The notes beneath the pieces are model-generated. The model was not told where the DNA came from. It made no database searches and saw nothing but the letters and a program-made list of their open reading frames with translations. A stretch of 64,000 nt of DNA from Rubellimicrobium rubrum (lineage in GTDB: Bacteria > Pseudomonadota > Alphaproteobacteria > Rhodobacterales > Rhodobacteraceae): contig NZ_VDFU01000018.1 of assembly GCF_006152115.1 (NCBI RefSeq), forward strand, positions 1 through 64,000, in the 5' to 3' direction. The position numbers and the translations under genes were made by a program. Shown here piece by piece: positions 36,714 through 45,587 of this stretch (within the stretch, counting starts at the first letter, position 1; the number at the start of each line of letters is the position of its first letter).

Positions 36714-37994
36714 ATGACGACGCTGATCCACAACGTCATCCTGATCGACCCCGAGGCCGGGACCGAAACCCCAGGCGCGCTGGTCCTGCGGGATGGTGCC
36801 ATCGCCGAACGTCTTCCTGCGGCGCCCGAAAGCCTCGAGCGATTTGCCGAGGTGGTGGACGGAGGCGGACGGCACCTCGCCCCCGGCATCGTGGACTGGG
36901 GCGTCAAGGTCTCCGAGCCCGGAGAGCGTCACAAGGAAAGCTTCCGCACCGCGGGACTGTCCGCGGCAGCCGGGGGCGTGACCACCATCGTAACGCGCCC
37001 CGACACGGCTCCTGCCATCGACACGCCCGAGATCCTGGAGTTCGTGGCCCGCCGCGCCGCCCAGGACAGCCCCGTCCGCGTCCTGCCCATGGCCGCCCTG
37101 ACCAAGGGCCGTGAGGGGCGCGAGATGACCGAGATCGCCTTCCTCCGGGACGCGGGCGCGGTCGCCTTCACCGATGGCGACCGCGTGGTCGAGGACACCC
37201 GCGTCTTCGGCCGCGCCCTGACCTATGCCAAGGGACTGGGCGCGCTGGTGGTGAGCCATGTGCAGGACCCGGGCCTGTCGCGCGGCGCGGTGATGACCTC
37301 GGGCAAGTTCGCCTCCCTTCGTGGCCTTCCCGCCGTTTCCCCCATGGCCGAGCGTCTGGGGCTGGAACGCGACCTCGCCCTGGCCGAGATGACGGGCGCG
37401 CGGCTCCATGCGGATCAGGTCACGACCGCCGCCGCCCTTCCGGCGCTGGCGCGGGCCAAGGCCCAGGGGCTCGACGTCACGGCGGGCGTGTCGGTCCATC
37501 ATCTCACGCTCAACGACTTCGACGTCGGCGACTACCGCACCTTCTTCAAGCTCGTCCCCCCGCTCCGGCAGGAGGAGGACCGCGAGGCCGCCGTGGAGGC
37601 GCTGGCCTCCGGCCTCATCGACGTGCTCTGCTCCATGCACACGCCGCAGGACGAGGAATCCAAGCGCCTCCCCTTCGAGGCCGCCGCCCCGGGCGCCGTG
37701 GGCCTGGAAACGCTGCTCCCGGCCGCGCTGCGTCTGGTGCATGGCGGCCGGATCGGACTGCCGCAACTGTTCCGGGCGCTATCGCTGAACCCGTCGCGCC
37801 GCCTGGGCCTGCCTACCGGGCGGTTGGTGGTGGGCGCTCCGGCGGATCTCGTGCTTTTCGATCTCCATGCGCCCTTCGTGCTCGACCGCTGGAAGATGAG
37901 GTCGAAGTCCAAGAACACGCCCTTTGACGGAGCCCGCCTGCAGGGGCGTGTCCGGGGCACCTGGGTCGCGGGCCACCGCGTGTGGGAGGGATGA
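36714..37994 (+). CDS. pyrC: Dihydroorotase homologue without metal ligands (pseudo-DHOase, PyrX type)
   Basis: A 426-residue amidohydrolase-fold protein clearly related to dihydroorotase ([46 protein letters not shown]), but catalytic residues are missing. The DxHxH metal motif reads D61-W-G-V-K65. The HVS metal His region reads ADQVTTAAA. The usual ATDHAPH is CSMHTPQ. It should therefore not bind the two zinc ions. Pseudomonas PyrC-prime, of about 423 residues, is inactive in the same way and is needed to hold aspartate carbamoyltransferase together. The nearby pyrB supports that role here. A functional pyrC must lie elsewhere. The stop overlaps plsY. Confidence 0.9.
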   Translation: MTTLIHNVILIDPEAGTETPGALVLRDGAIAERLPAAPESLERFAEVVDGGGRHLAPGIVDWGVKVSEPGERHKESFRTAGLSAAAGGVTTIVTRPDTAPAIDTPEILEFVARRAAQDSPVRVLPMAALTKGREGREMTEIAFLRDAGAVAFTDGDRVVEDTRVFGRALTYAKGLGALVVSHVQDPGLSRGAVMTSGKFASLRGLPAVSPMAERLGLERDLALAEMTGARLHADQVTTAAALPALARAKAQGLDVTAGVSVHHLTLNDFDVGDYRTFFKLVPPLRQEEDREAAVEALASGLIDVLCSMHTPQDEESKRLPFEAAAPGAVGLETLLPAALRLVHGGRIGLPQLFRALSLNPSRRLGLPTGRLVVGAPADLVLFDLHAPFVLDRWKMRSKSKNTPFDGARLQGRVRGTWVAGHRVWEG

Positions 37995-38599
37995 TGCCGG
38001 ATCTCGTGTCGCCCCTGGGCGTGCTGCTGCTTTGGGCCGTGTTCGGCTATTTCTTGGGCTCCGTGCCCTTCGGCGTGCTGATCACCCGCGCCGCAGGCTT
38101 GGGCGACGTGCGGGCCATCGGATCGGGCAACATCGGCGCCACCAACGTCCTGCGAACCGGCAGCAAGGGCGCGGCGGCGGCGACGCTGCTGCTCGATGGA
38201 GGCAAAGGCGCGGTTGCGGTTCTGCTGGCGCGGGCGCTCGCGGCCGAGGACGCGGCGCAGGTCGCGGGCTTCGCGGCGTTCCTGGGCCACTGCTTCCCCA
38301 TCTGGCTCCGGTTCCAGGGGGGCAAAGGCGTGGCCACCTTCCTGGGGGTCCTGCTGGCAGTAGCCTGGCCCGTGGGGATTGCGGCCTGCCTGACCTGGCT
38401 GGCCACGGCCTTCATCACCCGGATCTCCTCCCTTGCGGCGCTGGTCGCGGCGGTGCTGGCCCCGGTCTGGGCGGTGTCGCTGGGCTGGGGAGCCGTGGCG
38501 GTCCTGGGCATCGGGCTGGCAGCGTTGGTGCTGTGGCGGCACAGTCCCAACATCGCCCGCCTCCGCGCGGGGACGGAGCCCCGGATCGGACGACGATAG
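37991..38599 (+). CDS. plsY: Acyl-phosphate:glycerol-3-phosphate acyltransferase
   Basis: A 202-residue inner-membrane enzyme that makes lysophosphatidate from acyl-phosphate. It has about seven hydrophobic segments and the three PlsY motifs: [36 protein letters not shown] and [21 protein letters not shown], split at their glycines. An ATGATG at the start gives two possible initiation codons. The second (37994) has the better GGAGG spacing and the first overlaps the preceding stop. It is coupled to the dihydroorotase-like gene, a common arrangement in this group. Confidence 0.93.
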   Translation: MMPDLVSPLGVLLLWAVFGYFLGSVPFGVLITRAAGLGDVRAIGSGNIGATNVLRTGSKGAAAATLLLDGGKGAVAVLLARALAAEDAAQVAGFAAFLGHCFPIWLRFQGGKGVATFLGVLLAVAWPVGIAACLTWLATAFITRISSLAALVAAVLAPVWAVSLGWGAVAVLGIGLAALVLWRHSPNIARLRAGTEPRIGRR

Positions 38600-38710
38600 T
38601 ATAGGTTTGTTGCTGCCTCGGGCCGGACTATGTCGGTTGGTCATGGCAACCATGCGCAGATCCGGATGACCCGAGCCGACCTCAGTCTTTCCGCTTCGGG
38701 AGGCGGGGTC

Positions 38711-41029
38711 ATGCCGTCACCGGCCGTGTCCCCCGCCGCCGGGCTCCATGGGTCGGAGCCGCAGGGGCTCCCGCCCGGCGTTGCCGGCGACGGAGATCCC
38801 GCGATCCGGGCCGTGGTCCGCGCCGCGCTGGCCGCGCCCGTGCCCATGTGGGTCGGCTGGGGCGCCGATCTGACCGGGTTCGGCAACGCAGCCTTCGAGG
38901 CGCTGCTGGCGCGGCAGGTCCGCCCCGGCTCCCCCGCGAGCGAGGTCTGGCGCGACCTGGGCGAGGGGCTCCTGACCCAGATCGGGGCCGCCTCGGCGGG
39001 CGAGGGTCGGATCGCGACGGTCCATCTCGGCCCCCGGCGGGGTCGGGCCATCCTGTCCGCAGGGCCCGTGCTCGACGAGGCCGGCCGGCCCTGCGGTGTC
39101 CTGTGCACCCTTGTCCCGCAGGATCTGGGGAACGGACCGGTCCAGAACGCCACGGACGCGCCCCGGCGCGAGATGCTGTCCCGCAAGGCGTGGCTGGCGG
39201 ATCTGGGCGATGTGCTGGGGGCGCTCGACGACTCGGACGCCATCGCCGAGGCCGCCGCAGCCCGCCTTGGGCCGCATCTCGGCGTCCTGCGCTGCGGCTT
39301 CGCGCGGGCCGACGCCACGGGCGAAGTCCTGACGGTGACCCGCGATTGGACGGCCGGGGTCGCCTCGGCCGTGGGCGCGCATCGGCTCGATGCGTTCGGC
39401 CCCTGGATCGCGACCTCCCTTCGGCGCGGCGAGGCGGCGGCGGTGGCCGACGCCAACGGCGATCCCCGGATCGGCCCCAGGGAACGGGCCGCCCATGCGG
39501 AACTGGGTGTGCGCGCCCATGTGGCGGCCCCGGTGCTGCGGGCCCGAACGCTCGCGGCGGTTCTGTTCGTCCATTCGGCCAGCCCCCGCGTCTGGTCCGA
39601 GGCCGAGGTCGAATTGATCCGTGACGTCGCCGAGCGCACCTGCGCCGCCATGGAAGCGTCGCGCGCCCTTCGGGCCCTCCGCAGCAACGAGGCCCTCACC
39701 CGAGACATCCTCGAAATCTCGGATGACTGCATCAAGCTCCTCGATCTCGATGGCCGGCTCCGCTTCATGAGCACCGGGGGCCAGCGCGTGATGCAGGTGG
39801 ACGACTTCAGCCTACTGGAGGGGCGCTACTGGCCCGACATCTGGCCGGACGACGCCAAGCCGCAGGTCGAAGCTGCCCTTGCCCATGCGCGGGAGGGGCG
39901 GCTCGGCCGCTTCCGCGAGGAGGCTCGGACCGTTCGAGGCACCCCCCGGTTCTGGGACGTGGTGGTGTCCCCCATCGTGGGCGACGACGGGCGGCCCGCG
40001 CGCCTCCTGGCGATCTCGCGCGATATCACGGCCCAGCGGCAGGCCGAGGAATCGCTCCGCGAAAGCGAGGGCCGGTTCCGCGCCATGGCCGACAGCGCGC
40101 CGGTGATGATCTGGACCAGCGACGCCGACGGGCGCTGCACCTATGTCAACCGCATCTGGCAGGAGTTCACGGGCAGCCACCTGTCCCAGGCCATGGACCG
40201 GAACGTCCTGATGGCGATCCATCCCGATGACCGCCCCCGAACCGAGGCGATCGTTACCGCCGCCCGCGCCGCGCGCCGCCCGTTCCAGACGGAGTACCGC
40301 CTGGCCCGCGCGGATGGCAGCTATGCCTGGGTCATCGACACGGCCAGCCCCCGCCTGGCCCCGGACGGCGCCTATCTGGGCGACGTGGGGTCCGTCCTCG
40401 ACATCAGCGAGCGCCGGCGCGCGGAGGAGAAGCAGGCCCTTCTGGTCAACGAACTCAACCACCGCGTCAAGAACACCCTGGCCGTCGTGCAGTCCCTGGC
40501 CATCCAGTCCTTTCGCCTGGGGCAGGTGGACCCGACCGTGCGCAACGCCTTTGAGGCGCGCCTCCTGTCGCTGGCCCGCGCCCATGACGTGCTGACCCAG
40601 GAAAGCTGGGAAGGCGCCCAGTTGTGCGACATCGCCCGCCGTGCGGTCCAGCCCTTCGCCGGCGGCCCCGACCGGATCGCCCTAGAGGGCCGGGGGGTCT
40701 GGCTCCCCCCGCAGATGGCTCTGGCCGTGGCCATGGCCCTGCACGAGCTGGCCACCAACGCGGCCAAGTACGGCGCGCTGTCGATCTCCGGGGGCCAGGT
40801 CGATCTGTCCTGGACCGTGGCGGACCTGCCCCAAGGCCGTCGCCTGCGCCTGTCCTGGGTCGAACGGAACGGCCCCCCGGTGCCGCCGCCCGCGCGACGG
40901 GGCTTCGGCTCGCGCCTGATCCAGCAGGGCCTCGCGGCCGAGCTTGGCGGCGAAGTGGTCATCGACTATCTGTCCACAGGTGTTATGTGCCGCGTGGACG
41001 CGCCATTGCCGACGGAGGATGCCGGATGA
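38711..41029 (+). CDS. PAS/GAF sensor histidine kinase, HWE family
   Basis: A 772-residue soluble kinase without membrane segments. An N-terminal PAS-like region (about 40-135) is followed by a GAF domain (about 160-315). Two PAS domains (about 330-440 and 450-570) come next, the last ending in a PAC-type DVGSVLDISERR. The HWE kinase core has the phospho-acceptor His584 in NELNHRVKNTLAVVQSLA and the N-box HELATNAAKYGAL. The diagnostic WxE is in LSWVERNG (716-718). The ATG at 38711 is preferred because GGGAGG lies 7 bases upstream. In-frame ATGs at 38630 and 38666 have no such site. It is coupled (ATGA) to a response regulator. Confidence 0.9.
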   Translation: MPSPAVSPAAGLHGSEPQGLPPGVAGDGDPAIRAVVRAALAAPVPMWVGWGADLTGFGNAAFEALLARQVRPGSPASEVWRDLGEGLLTQIGAASAGEGRIATVHLGPRRGRAILSAGPVLDEAGRPCGVLCTLVPQDLGNGPVQNATDAPRREMLSRKAWLADLGDVLGALDDSDAIAEAAAARLGPHLGVLRCGFARADATGEVLTVTRDWTAGVASAVGAHRLDAFGPWIATSLRRGEAAAVADANGDPRIGPRERAAHAELGVRAHVAAPVLRARTLAAVLFVHSASPRVWSEAEVELIRDVAERTCAAMEASRALRALRSNEALTRDILEISDDCIKLLDLDGRLRFMSTGGQRVMQVDDFSLLEGRYWPDIWPDDAKPQVEAALAHAREGRLGRFREEARTVRGTPRFWDVVVSPIVGDDGRPARLLAISRDITAQRQAEESLRESEGRFRAMADSAPVMIWTSDADGRCTYVNRIWQEFTGSHLSQAMDRNVLMAIHPDDRPRTEAIVTAARAARRPFQTEYRLARADGSYAWVIDTASPRLAPDGAYLGDVGSVLDISERRRAEEKQALLVNELNHRVKNTLAVVQSLAIQSFRLGQVDPTVRNAFEARLLSLARAHDVLTQESWEGAQLCDIARRAVQPFAGGPDRIALEGRGVWLPPQMALAVAMALHELATNAAKYGALSISGGQVDLSWTVADLPQGRRLRLSWVERNGPPVPPPARRGFGSRLIQQGLAAELGGEVVIDYLSTGVMCRVDAPLPTEDAG

Positions 41030-41415
41030 CGGAAGAAGGACCCGCAGGGGCGAATGGGGGATTTGCCGGCAAGCGGATCCTTGTCGTGGAGGACGAGATG
41101 ATCGTCGCCATGCTGATCGAGGACATCCTGACCGACATGGGCGCCACGGTGATCGGCCCCGCCGCCCGCGTCAGCCGCGCCATCGAGCTTCTGGGCGCGG
41201 AATCCGTCGATGCGGCGCTTCTGGACGTCAACCTCGCAGGCGAGATGACCACCCCGGTGGCCGAGGAACTGCGCCGCCGCGGCATCCCCTTCGCCTTTGC
41301 GACCGGCTACGGCGCAGCGGGCGTGCCGGCCGGCTTTGCGGGCCAGCCCCTGCTCCAGAAGCCGTTCCAGGAGCGTGACCTGGGCCAGGTCATGGCCCAG
41401 GTGCTGGCGGCCTGA
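41026..41415 (+). CDS. Single-domain response regulator, FATGYG (FAT GUY) type
   Basis: A 129-residue receiver domain with no output domain. Acidic residues VVEDE start the domain and the phospho-acceptor is Asp67 in LLDVNLAG. Lys112 in LLQKPF is the conserved lysine. The FATGYG at 91-96 replaces the usual switch Thr/Ser region and matches the FAT GUY family, which works with HWE/HisKA_2 kinases in alphaproteobacterial stress signalling. It overlaps the kinase gene by four bases, so the two form a cognate pair. It ends 7 bases from the convergent dapD. Confidence 0.92.
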   Translation: MTEEGPAGANGGFAGKRILVVEDEMIVAMLIEDILTDMGATVIGPAARVSRAIELLGAESVDAALLDVNLAGEMTTPVAEELRRRGIPFAFATGYGAAGVPAGFAGQPLLQKPFQERDLGQVMAQVLAA

Positions 41416-41422
41416 CGGGCGA

Positions 41423-42250
41423 TCAGTCCCGCAGGAGGTCGTTGATGCCGGTCTTGGACCGGGTCTGGGCGTCCACGCGCTTCACGATCACCGCGCAGTA
41501 CAGGTTGATGCCGCCCGATGACGGCATCGACCCGGCCACGACCACGGAATAGGGCGGCACCTCGCCGTAGGTCACCTCGCCGGTGGCGCGGTCCACGATC
41601 TTGGTGGACTTGCCGATGAACACGCCCATGCCGAGGACCGACCCCTCGCGCACGATGCAGCCCTCCACCACCTCGGACCGCGCGCCGATGAAGCAGTTGT
41701 CCTCGATGATGGTCGGGCCCGCCTGCATGGGCTCCAGCACGCCGCCGATGCCCACGCCGCCCGACAGGTGGACGTTGGCTCCGATCTGAGCGCAGGAGCC
41801 CACGGTGGCCCAGGTGTCCACCATCGTCCCTTCGCCGACATAGGCGCCAAGGTTCACGAAGGACGGCATCAGGATCGCGCCGCGGCCCACAAAGGCCGAC
41901 CGCCGCACGATCGCGCCCGGCACGGCCCGGAAACCCGCCTCGCGCCAGCGCGCCTCGTCCCAGCCCTTGAACTTGGTATCCACCTTGTCCCACCAGGCCG
42001 AGCCCTGCGGCCCCCCCTCCATCGGCACCATGTCGTTCAGGCGGAAGCCCAGCAGCACCGCCTTCTTGGCCCACTGGTTCACGGTCCACTGCCCGTCCGC
42101 GCCCCGCTCGGCCAGCCGGAGCGTTCCGCTGTCCAGCGCATCGAGCGTGGCTTCCACGGCATCGCGGGCCTCGCCCCGGGTCTGGGGCGTAAGGGAGGCG
42201 CGGTCCTCCCAGGCGGCTTCGATGGCGGCTTCGAGGGCAGCGTGGGACAT
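41423..42250 (-). CDS. dapD: 2,3,4,5-tetrahydropyridine-2,6-dicarboxylate N-succinyltransferase
   Basis: A 275-residue enzyme of the lysine/diaminopimelate pathway. The N-terminal helical part has [29 protein letters not shown], split here after GTLRLAE. The left-handed beta-helix hexapeptide repeats run from about 100 to 230 ([23 protein letters not shown] region). A C-terminal DLLRD tail closes the chain. The length is typical. It is a single gene, convergent with the two-component pair and divergent from the next gene. Confidence 0.96.
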   Translation of the reverse strand: MSHAALEAAIEAAWEDRASLTPQTRGEARDAVEATLDALDSGTLRLAERGADGQWTVNQWAKKAVLLGFRLNDMVPMEGGPQGSAWWDKVDTKFKGWDEARWREAGFRAVPGAIVRRSAFVGRGAILMPSFVNLGAYVGEGTMVDTWATVGSCAQIGANVHLSGGVGIGGVLEPMQAGPTIIEDNCFIGARSEVVEGCIVREGSVLGMGVFIGKSTKIVDRATGEVTYGEVPPYSVVVAGSMPSSGGINLYCAVIVKRVDAQTRSKTGINDLLRD

Positions 42251-42385
42251 GGGCAGAACCTCCGGTTTGGCGTCGGGGCGTCATAGGGCCGGGGGTGCTG
42301 GCGCGCAATCAGCGCCGATGCCGGGGCGGGTTTGGTTTTCCTCCGATCCGTGCCATGTCCCCGGCCATCACCACAGGACACGACC

Positions 42386-43348
42386 ATGACCGACGACACC
42401 CCCGCCGCTACCGAGCCCGACACCGTATCCGACACCGGCCTGACGGAGGAGCCGCCTCTCCGCCATCCCATGCGCGACAGCGTCGAGGACAAGGAGACCG
42501 TGGCCCAGGTCCCGGTCACGCCGCAGACCCAGTCCGCCACCTACCGGCTGGCCTTCGCGGATGACGACTTCCTCCTGCGCGAGGACCTGCGGGCCGTGCG
42601 CCTGCAACTGGAGCTTCTCAAGCCGCAGCTCATGCTGGACGAGGCGGGGGTGGAAACCACGGTCGTCCTGTTCGGCGGCGCGCGCATCCCCGACGCGGCC
42701 CATGCCGCCCAGGCCCGGACGCCCATGCTGGCCTCCCTGTCCAAGTATTACGAGGAGGCGCGGCGCTTTGCCTATCTGGTGACCGAGGCGTCGCTGGTCG
42801 AAAGCCGGGGACGCCGGGCCGTCATCGTCACCGGGGGCGGTCCCGGCGTGATGGAGGCGGGAAACCGCGGCGCGCAGGAGGCGGGCGGGCGCAGCATCGG
42901 CCTCAACATCGTGCTCCCGCACGAGCAGGCGCCCAACGCCTATGTCACGCCCGAGTTGTGCTTCAACTTCCACTACTTCGCGATCCGGAAGATGCACTTC
43001 CTGATGCGGGCCGAGGCGGTCTGCGTCTTTCCGGGCGGCTTCGGGACGCTCGACGAGATGTTCGAGGCGCTGACCCTGATCCAGACCGGCCGCATGGCCA
43101 AGGTGCCGTTCCTGCTGTTCGGAAAGGACTACTGGGGGCGGATCATCGACTGGGAGGCCTTGGCCGAGTCGGGCACCATCGCCGCCGAGGATCTCGACCT
43201 GTTCCGCTGCGTGGAAACGGCCGAGGAGGCGCTCGAGGCGATGCGGACCTGGGCCTGCCGCACCGAGAAGCGCGACGCGCTTCCCGGCCGCTCGGGAGGG
43301 GATGCCCCCCGGCCCGGCGCTCCGGACCAGGCGGGCGACGGAAGCTGA
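42386..43348 (+). CDS. LOG-family (TIGR00730-like) Rossmann-fold protein
   Basis: A 320-residue protein. The core has VVLFGGARIP, the nucleotide-binding VIVTGGGPGVMEAGNRGA and the hallmark PGGFGTLDEMFEALTLIQTG of the lysine-decarboxylase-like/LOG family. That family cleaves nucleoside monophosphates such as cytokinin ribotides. About 90 N-terminal residues precede the core and are acidic and low in complexity. Those extra residues and the Gly/Pro-rich tail distinguish it from minimal LOG enzymes of about 190 residues. AGGA lies 7 bases before the start. The physiological substrate in bacteria is unclear. Confidence 0.85.
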   Translation: MTDDTPAATEPDTVSDTGLTEEPPLRHPMRDSVEDKETVAQVPVTPQTQSATYRLAFADDDFLLREDLRAVRLQLELLKPQLMLDEAGVETTVVLFGGARIPDAAHAAQARTPMLASLSKYYEEARRFAYLVTEASLVESRGRRAVIVTGGGPGVMEAGNRGAQEAGGRSIGLNIVLPHEQAPNAYVTPELCFNFHYFAIRKMHFLMRAEAVCVFPGGFGTLDEMFEALTLIQTGRMAKVPFLLFGKDYWGRIIDWEALAESGTIAAEDLDLFRCVETAEEALEAMRTWACRTEKRDALPGRSGGDAPRPGAPDQAGDGS

Positions 43349-43373
43349 GGGCCGGGCCTCCGCCGCCCGGCCC
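43349..43373. terminator. Hairpin between convergent genes
   Basis: A perfect 9-bp stem (GGGCCGGGC with GCCCGGCCC, 7-base loop) begins directly after the LOG-family stop codon and ends 7 bases before the convergent oxidoreductase stop. No T tract is seen on either side, so it is terminator-like rather than a textbook intrinsic terminator. Confidence 0.4.
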
Positions 43374-43379
43374 AGGGGC

Positions 43380-44507
43380 CTAGCGCGAGACCCACTCGCC
43401 CCCGGCCTGGGACGACCGCTGGCAGGCGCCGATGAACCACATGCCGTCCAGCCCCGACTCGATGGTCGGGAGGAGCGCTCCGTCCCCCGTGCCCAGGATC
43501 AGGTCGGCGGCATCCGTGTAGATCGTCGCGAACCCTTCGAGGTACCCTTCGGGGTGCCCCGGGGGGATGCGGGTCCAGCGGTTGCCGCCCGTCCCGAGCC
43601 CCGCGCCGCCCCGCGTGACGATCTGCTTGGGCTGGCCCAGGGGGGCAAAGGTCATGACGTTCGGGTTCTCCTGCGACCACTCGATCCCGGCCTTGGTGCC
43701 GTAGATCCGCAGCCGCAGGCCGTTCTCGTTGCCCGGGGCGACCTGCGATGCCCAGAGCGTGCCCCGCGCGCCGTTCGCGAAGCGCAGGAGCACATGGGCG
43801 TTGTCATCCACCTGCCGCCCCGCGCCAAAGCTTTGCAGGTCCGCGAGCAGCGCCTCGACCTTCAGCCCCGTCACGAAGCTCAGGAGGTTGAAGGCATGGG
43901 TGCCGATGTCCCCCAGCGCGCCCGCGCCCGCCATCTCGGGGTTGGTGCGCCAGGCGGCCTGCTTGTTGTCGCCCGCCGTTTCCACGCTCTCGGTCAGCCA
44001 GTCCTGCGCGTATTCGGCCTGGATCAGCCGGATCTCGCCCAGGTCGCCCCGCTCGATCATCTCCCGGGCCTGCCGCATCAGCGGATAGCCCGTGTAGTTG
44101 TGCGTGAGGATGAACCGGGCCTTGGAGGCTTGAACGGCCGCCGCGATCTGCTGCGCCTGCTCGGGCGTCGCGGCCAGCGGCTTGTCGCAGATGACGTTGA
44201 TGCCCGCCTCGAGGAACGCGATGGCGGGCCCGGCGTGCATGTGGTTCGGGGTCACGATGCTGACCGCGTCGATGCCGTCCTCGCGCGCCGCTTCGGCCCG
44301 CGCCATCTCGCGGAAGTCGGAATAAGCGCGGTCGGGCGCGATGTTCAGGTCCTCGGCCGACAGCCGCGCCCGCTCGGGATCCGAGGACAGCGCCCCGGCC
44401 ACGAGGTGCCAGCGGTCGTCGATGCGGCTCGCGATGCGGTGGACGGCCCCGATGAAGGCCCCGCGGCCCCCGCCCACCATGCCCAGTCTCAGGCGTCGTT
44501 GCGCCAT
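43380..44507 (-). CDS. Gfo/Idh/MocA-family oxidoreductase
   Basis: A 375-residue NAD(P)-dependent sugar dehydrogenase. The Rossmann motif is RLGMVGGGRGAFIGAVH. The catalytic Lys is in VICDKPLAATPEQA, and the conserved GALGDIGTHAFNL supplies the Asp and His of the active site. It is the last gene of the arm LacI / isomerase / oxidoreductase. GGAGGG is 7 bases before the ATG. A second Gfo/Idh/MocA gene lies at the end of the opposite arm, so the locus holds two oxidoreductase/isomerase pairs. The natural substrate is probably a sugar or glycoside related to mannose, by context only. Confidence 0.9.
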   Translation of the reverse strand: MAQRRLRLGMVGGGRGAFIGAVHRIASRIDDRWHLVAGALSSDPERARLSAEDLNIAPDRAYSDFREMARAEAAREDGIDAVSIVTPNHMHAGPAIAFLEAGINVICDKPLAATPEQAQQIAAAVQASKARFILTHNYTGYPLMRQAREMIERGDLGEIRLIQAEYAQDWLTESVETAGDNKQAAWRTNPEMAGAGALGDIGTHAFNLLSFVTGLKVEALLADLQSFGAGRQVDDNAHVLLRFANGARGTLWASQVAPGNENGLRLRIYGTKAGIEWSQENPNVMTFAPLGQPKQIVTRGGAGLGTGGNRWTRIPPGHPEGYLEGFATIYTDAADLILGTGDGALLPTIESGLDGMWFIGACQRSSQAGGEWVSR

Positions 44508-44521
44508 GGTCGTCCCTCCGT

Positions 44522-45577
44522 TCAAAGTCCCAGCATCGTCTTGATGGCGACGTCGTCCCGCTCCGCCCCGGCGAAGTCGTCAAAGGCCTTGGCGGCCCGG
44601 TCGATCAGGTGCGACGCGATGAAGGGCGCGCCCTCGGCCGCGCCCTGCTCGGGCGACTTGATCGCGCATTCCCATTCCAGCACAGCCCAGCCGTCGTAGC
44701 CGTACTGCGTGAGCTTGGAGAAGATGCCGCTGAAGTCCACCTGCCCGTCGCCCAGGGACCGGAAGCGCCCCGCGCGGTTGATCCAGGGCTGATAGCCCGA
44801 ATAGACGCCCTGCCGCCCGTCCGGGTTGAACTCGGCGTCCTTGACGTGGAACGAGCTGATCCGCTCGTGGTAGATGTCGATGAAGGCCAGGTAGTCGAGC
44901 TGCTGCAGCACGAAGTGGCTGGGGTCGTAGTTGATGGTCGCCGCGACATGCCCGCCCACGGCATCAAGGAACATCTCGAAGGTCGCGCCGTCGAAGACGT
45001 CCTCGCCGGGATGGATCTCGTAGCCGTAGGACACGCCGTTCTCGGCATACACATCGAGGATCGGCCGCCAGCGGCGCCCAAGCTCCGCGAAGGCTTCCTC
45101 GATCAGACCCTCGGGCCGCTGGGGCCAGGGGTAGAGGAACGGGAAGGCGAGCGAGCCGGTGAAGCCCACATGCCGGTTCAGTCCCATGCGGCGGGACGCG
45201 GTGGCGCCCTTCCTGACCTGGTCCACGGCCCATTCCTGCCGCCCCTTGGGGTTCTTGTGCAGATGCGCCGGCGCAAAGGCGTCGAAGGCGAGGTCGTAGG
45301 CCGGGTTCACCGCCACGAGCTGGCTCTGGAGGTGGGTCGAAAGCTCCGTGATCTCCACGCCCGCCTCGGCGCAGATGCCCTTGACCTCGTCGCAGTAGTC
45401 CTGGCTCTCGGCCGCGCGGTCGAGGTTGAAGAGGCGGCCGTCGAAGGTCGGGATCTGAACCCCCTTGTAGCCGAGCGAGGCGGCCCATCCGGCCATGCCC
45501 TGAAGCGTGTTGAAGGGCGCCTCGTCGCCTGCGAACTGCGCGAGAAAAATCGCCGGGCCCTTGATCTGGCTGGTCAT
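44522..45577 (-). CDS. Sugar phosphate isomerase/epimerase (AP-endonuclease-2-like TIM barrel)
   Basis: A 351-residue TIM-barrel protein of the xylose-isomerase-like group. GWAASLGYKGVQIPTFD starts it, ITELSTHLQSQL lies in a central strand, and YEIHPGEDVFDG gives the first metal Glu. NYDPSHFVLQQLDY and SSFHVKDAEFN supply the Asp/His ligands, and AVLEWECAIK the last Glu. It is longer than the typical 260-290 residues. AAAGGA precedes the ATG at 45577. It lies between the LacI regulator and an oxidoreductase with 10 and 14 base gaps. The reaction may be epimerisation, isomerisation or beta-elimination of a keto-sugar. Confidence 0.87.
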   Translation of the reverse strand: MTSQIKGPAIFLAQFAGDEAPFNTLQGMAGWAASLGYKGVQIPTFDGRLFNLDRAAESQDYCDEVKGICAEAGVEITELSTHLQSQLVAVNPAYDLAFDAFAPAHLHKNPKGRQEWAVDQVRKGATASRRMGLNRHVGFTGSLAFPFLYPWPQRPEGLIEEAFAELGRRWRPILDVYAENGVSYGYEIHPGEDVFDGATFEMFLDAVGGHVAATINYDPSHFVLQQLDYLAFIDIYHERISSFHVKDAEFNPDGRQGVYSGYQPWINRAGRFRSLGDGQVDFSGIFSKLTQYGYDGWAVLEWECAIKSPEQGAAEGAPFIASHLIDRAAKAFDDFAGAERDDVAIKTMLGL

Positions 45578-45587
45578 CGTGGTCCTT

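Noticed and set aside
36714-37994. Dihydroorotase-like gene as a decayed pseudogene
   Set aside because: The frame is full length, with normal codon use, a coupled downstream gene and a known class of inactive homologues. Selective loss of metal residues points to a structural role.
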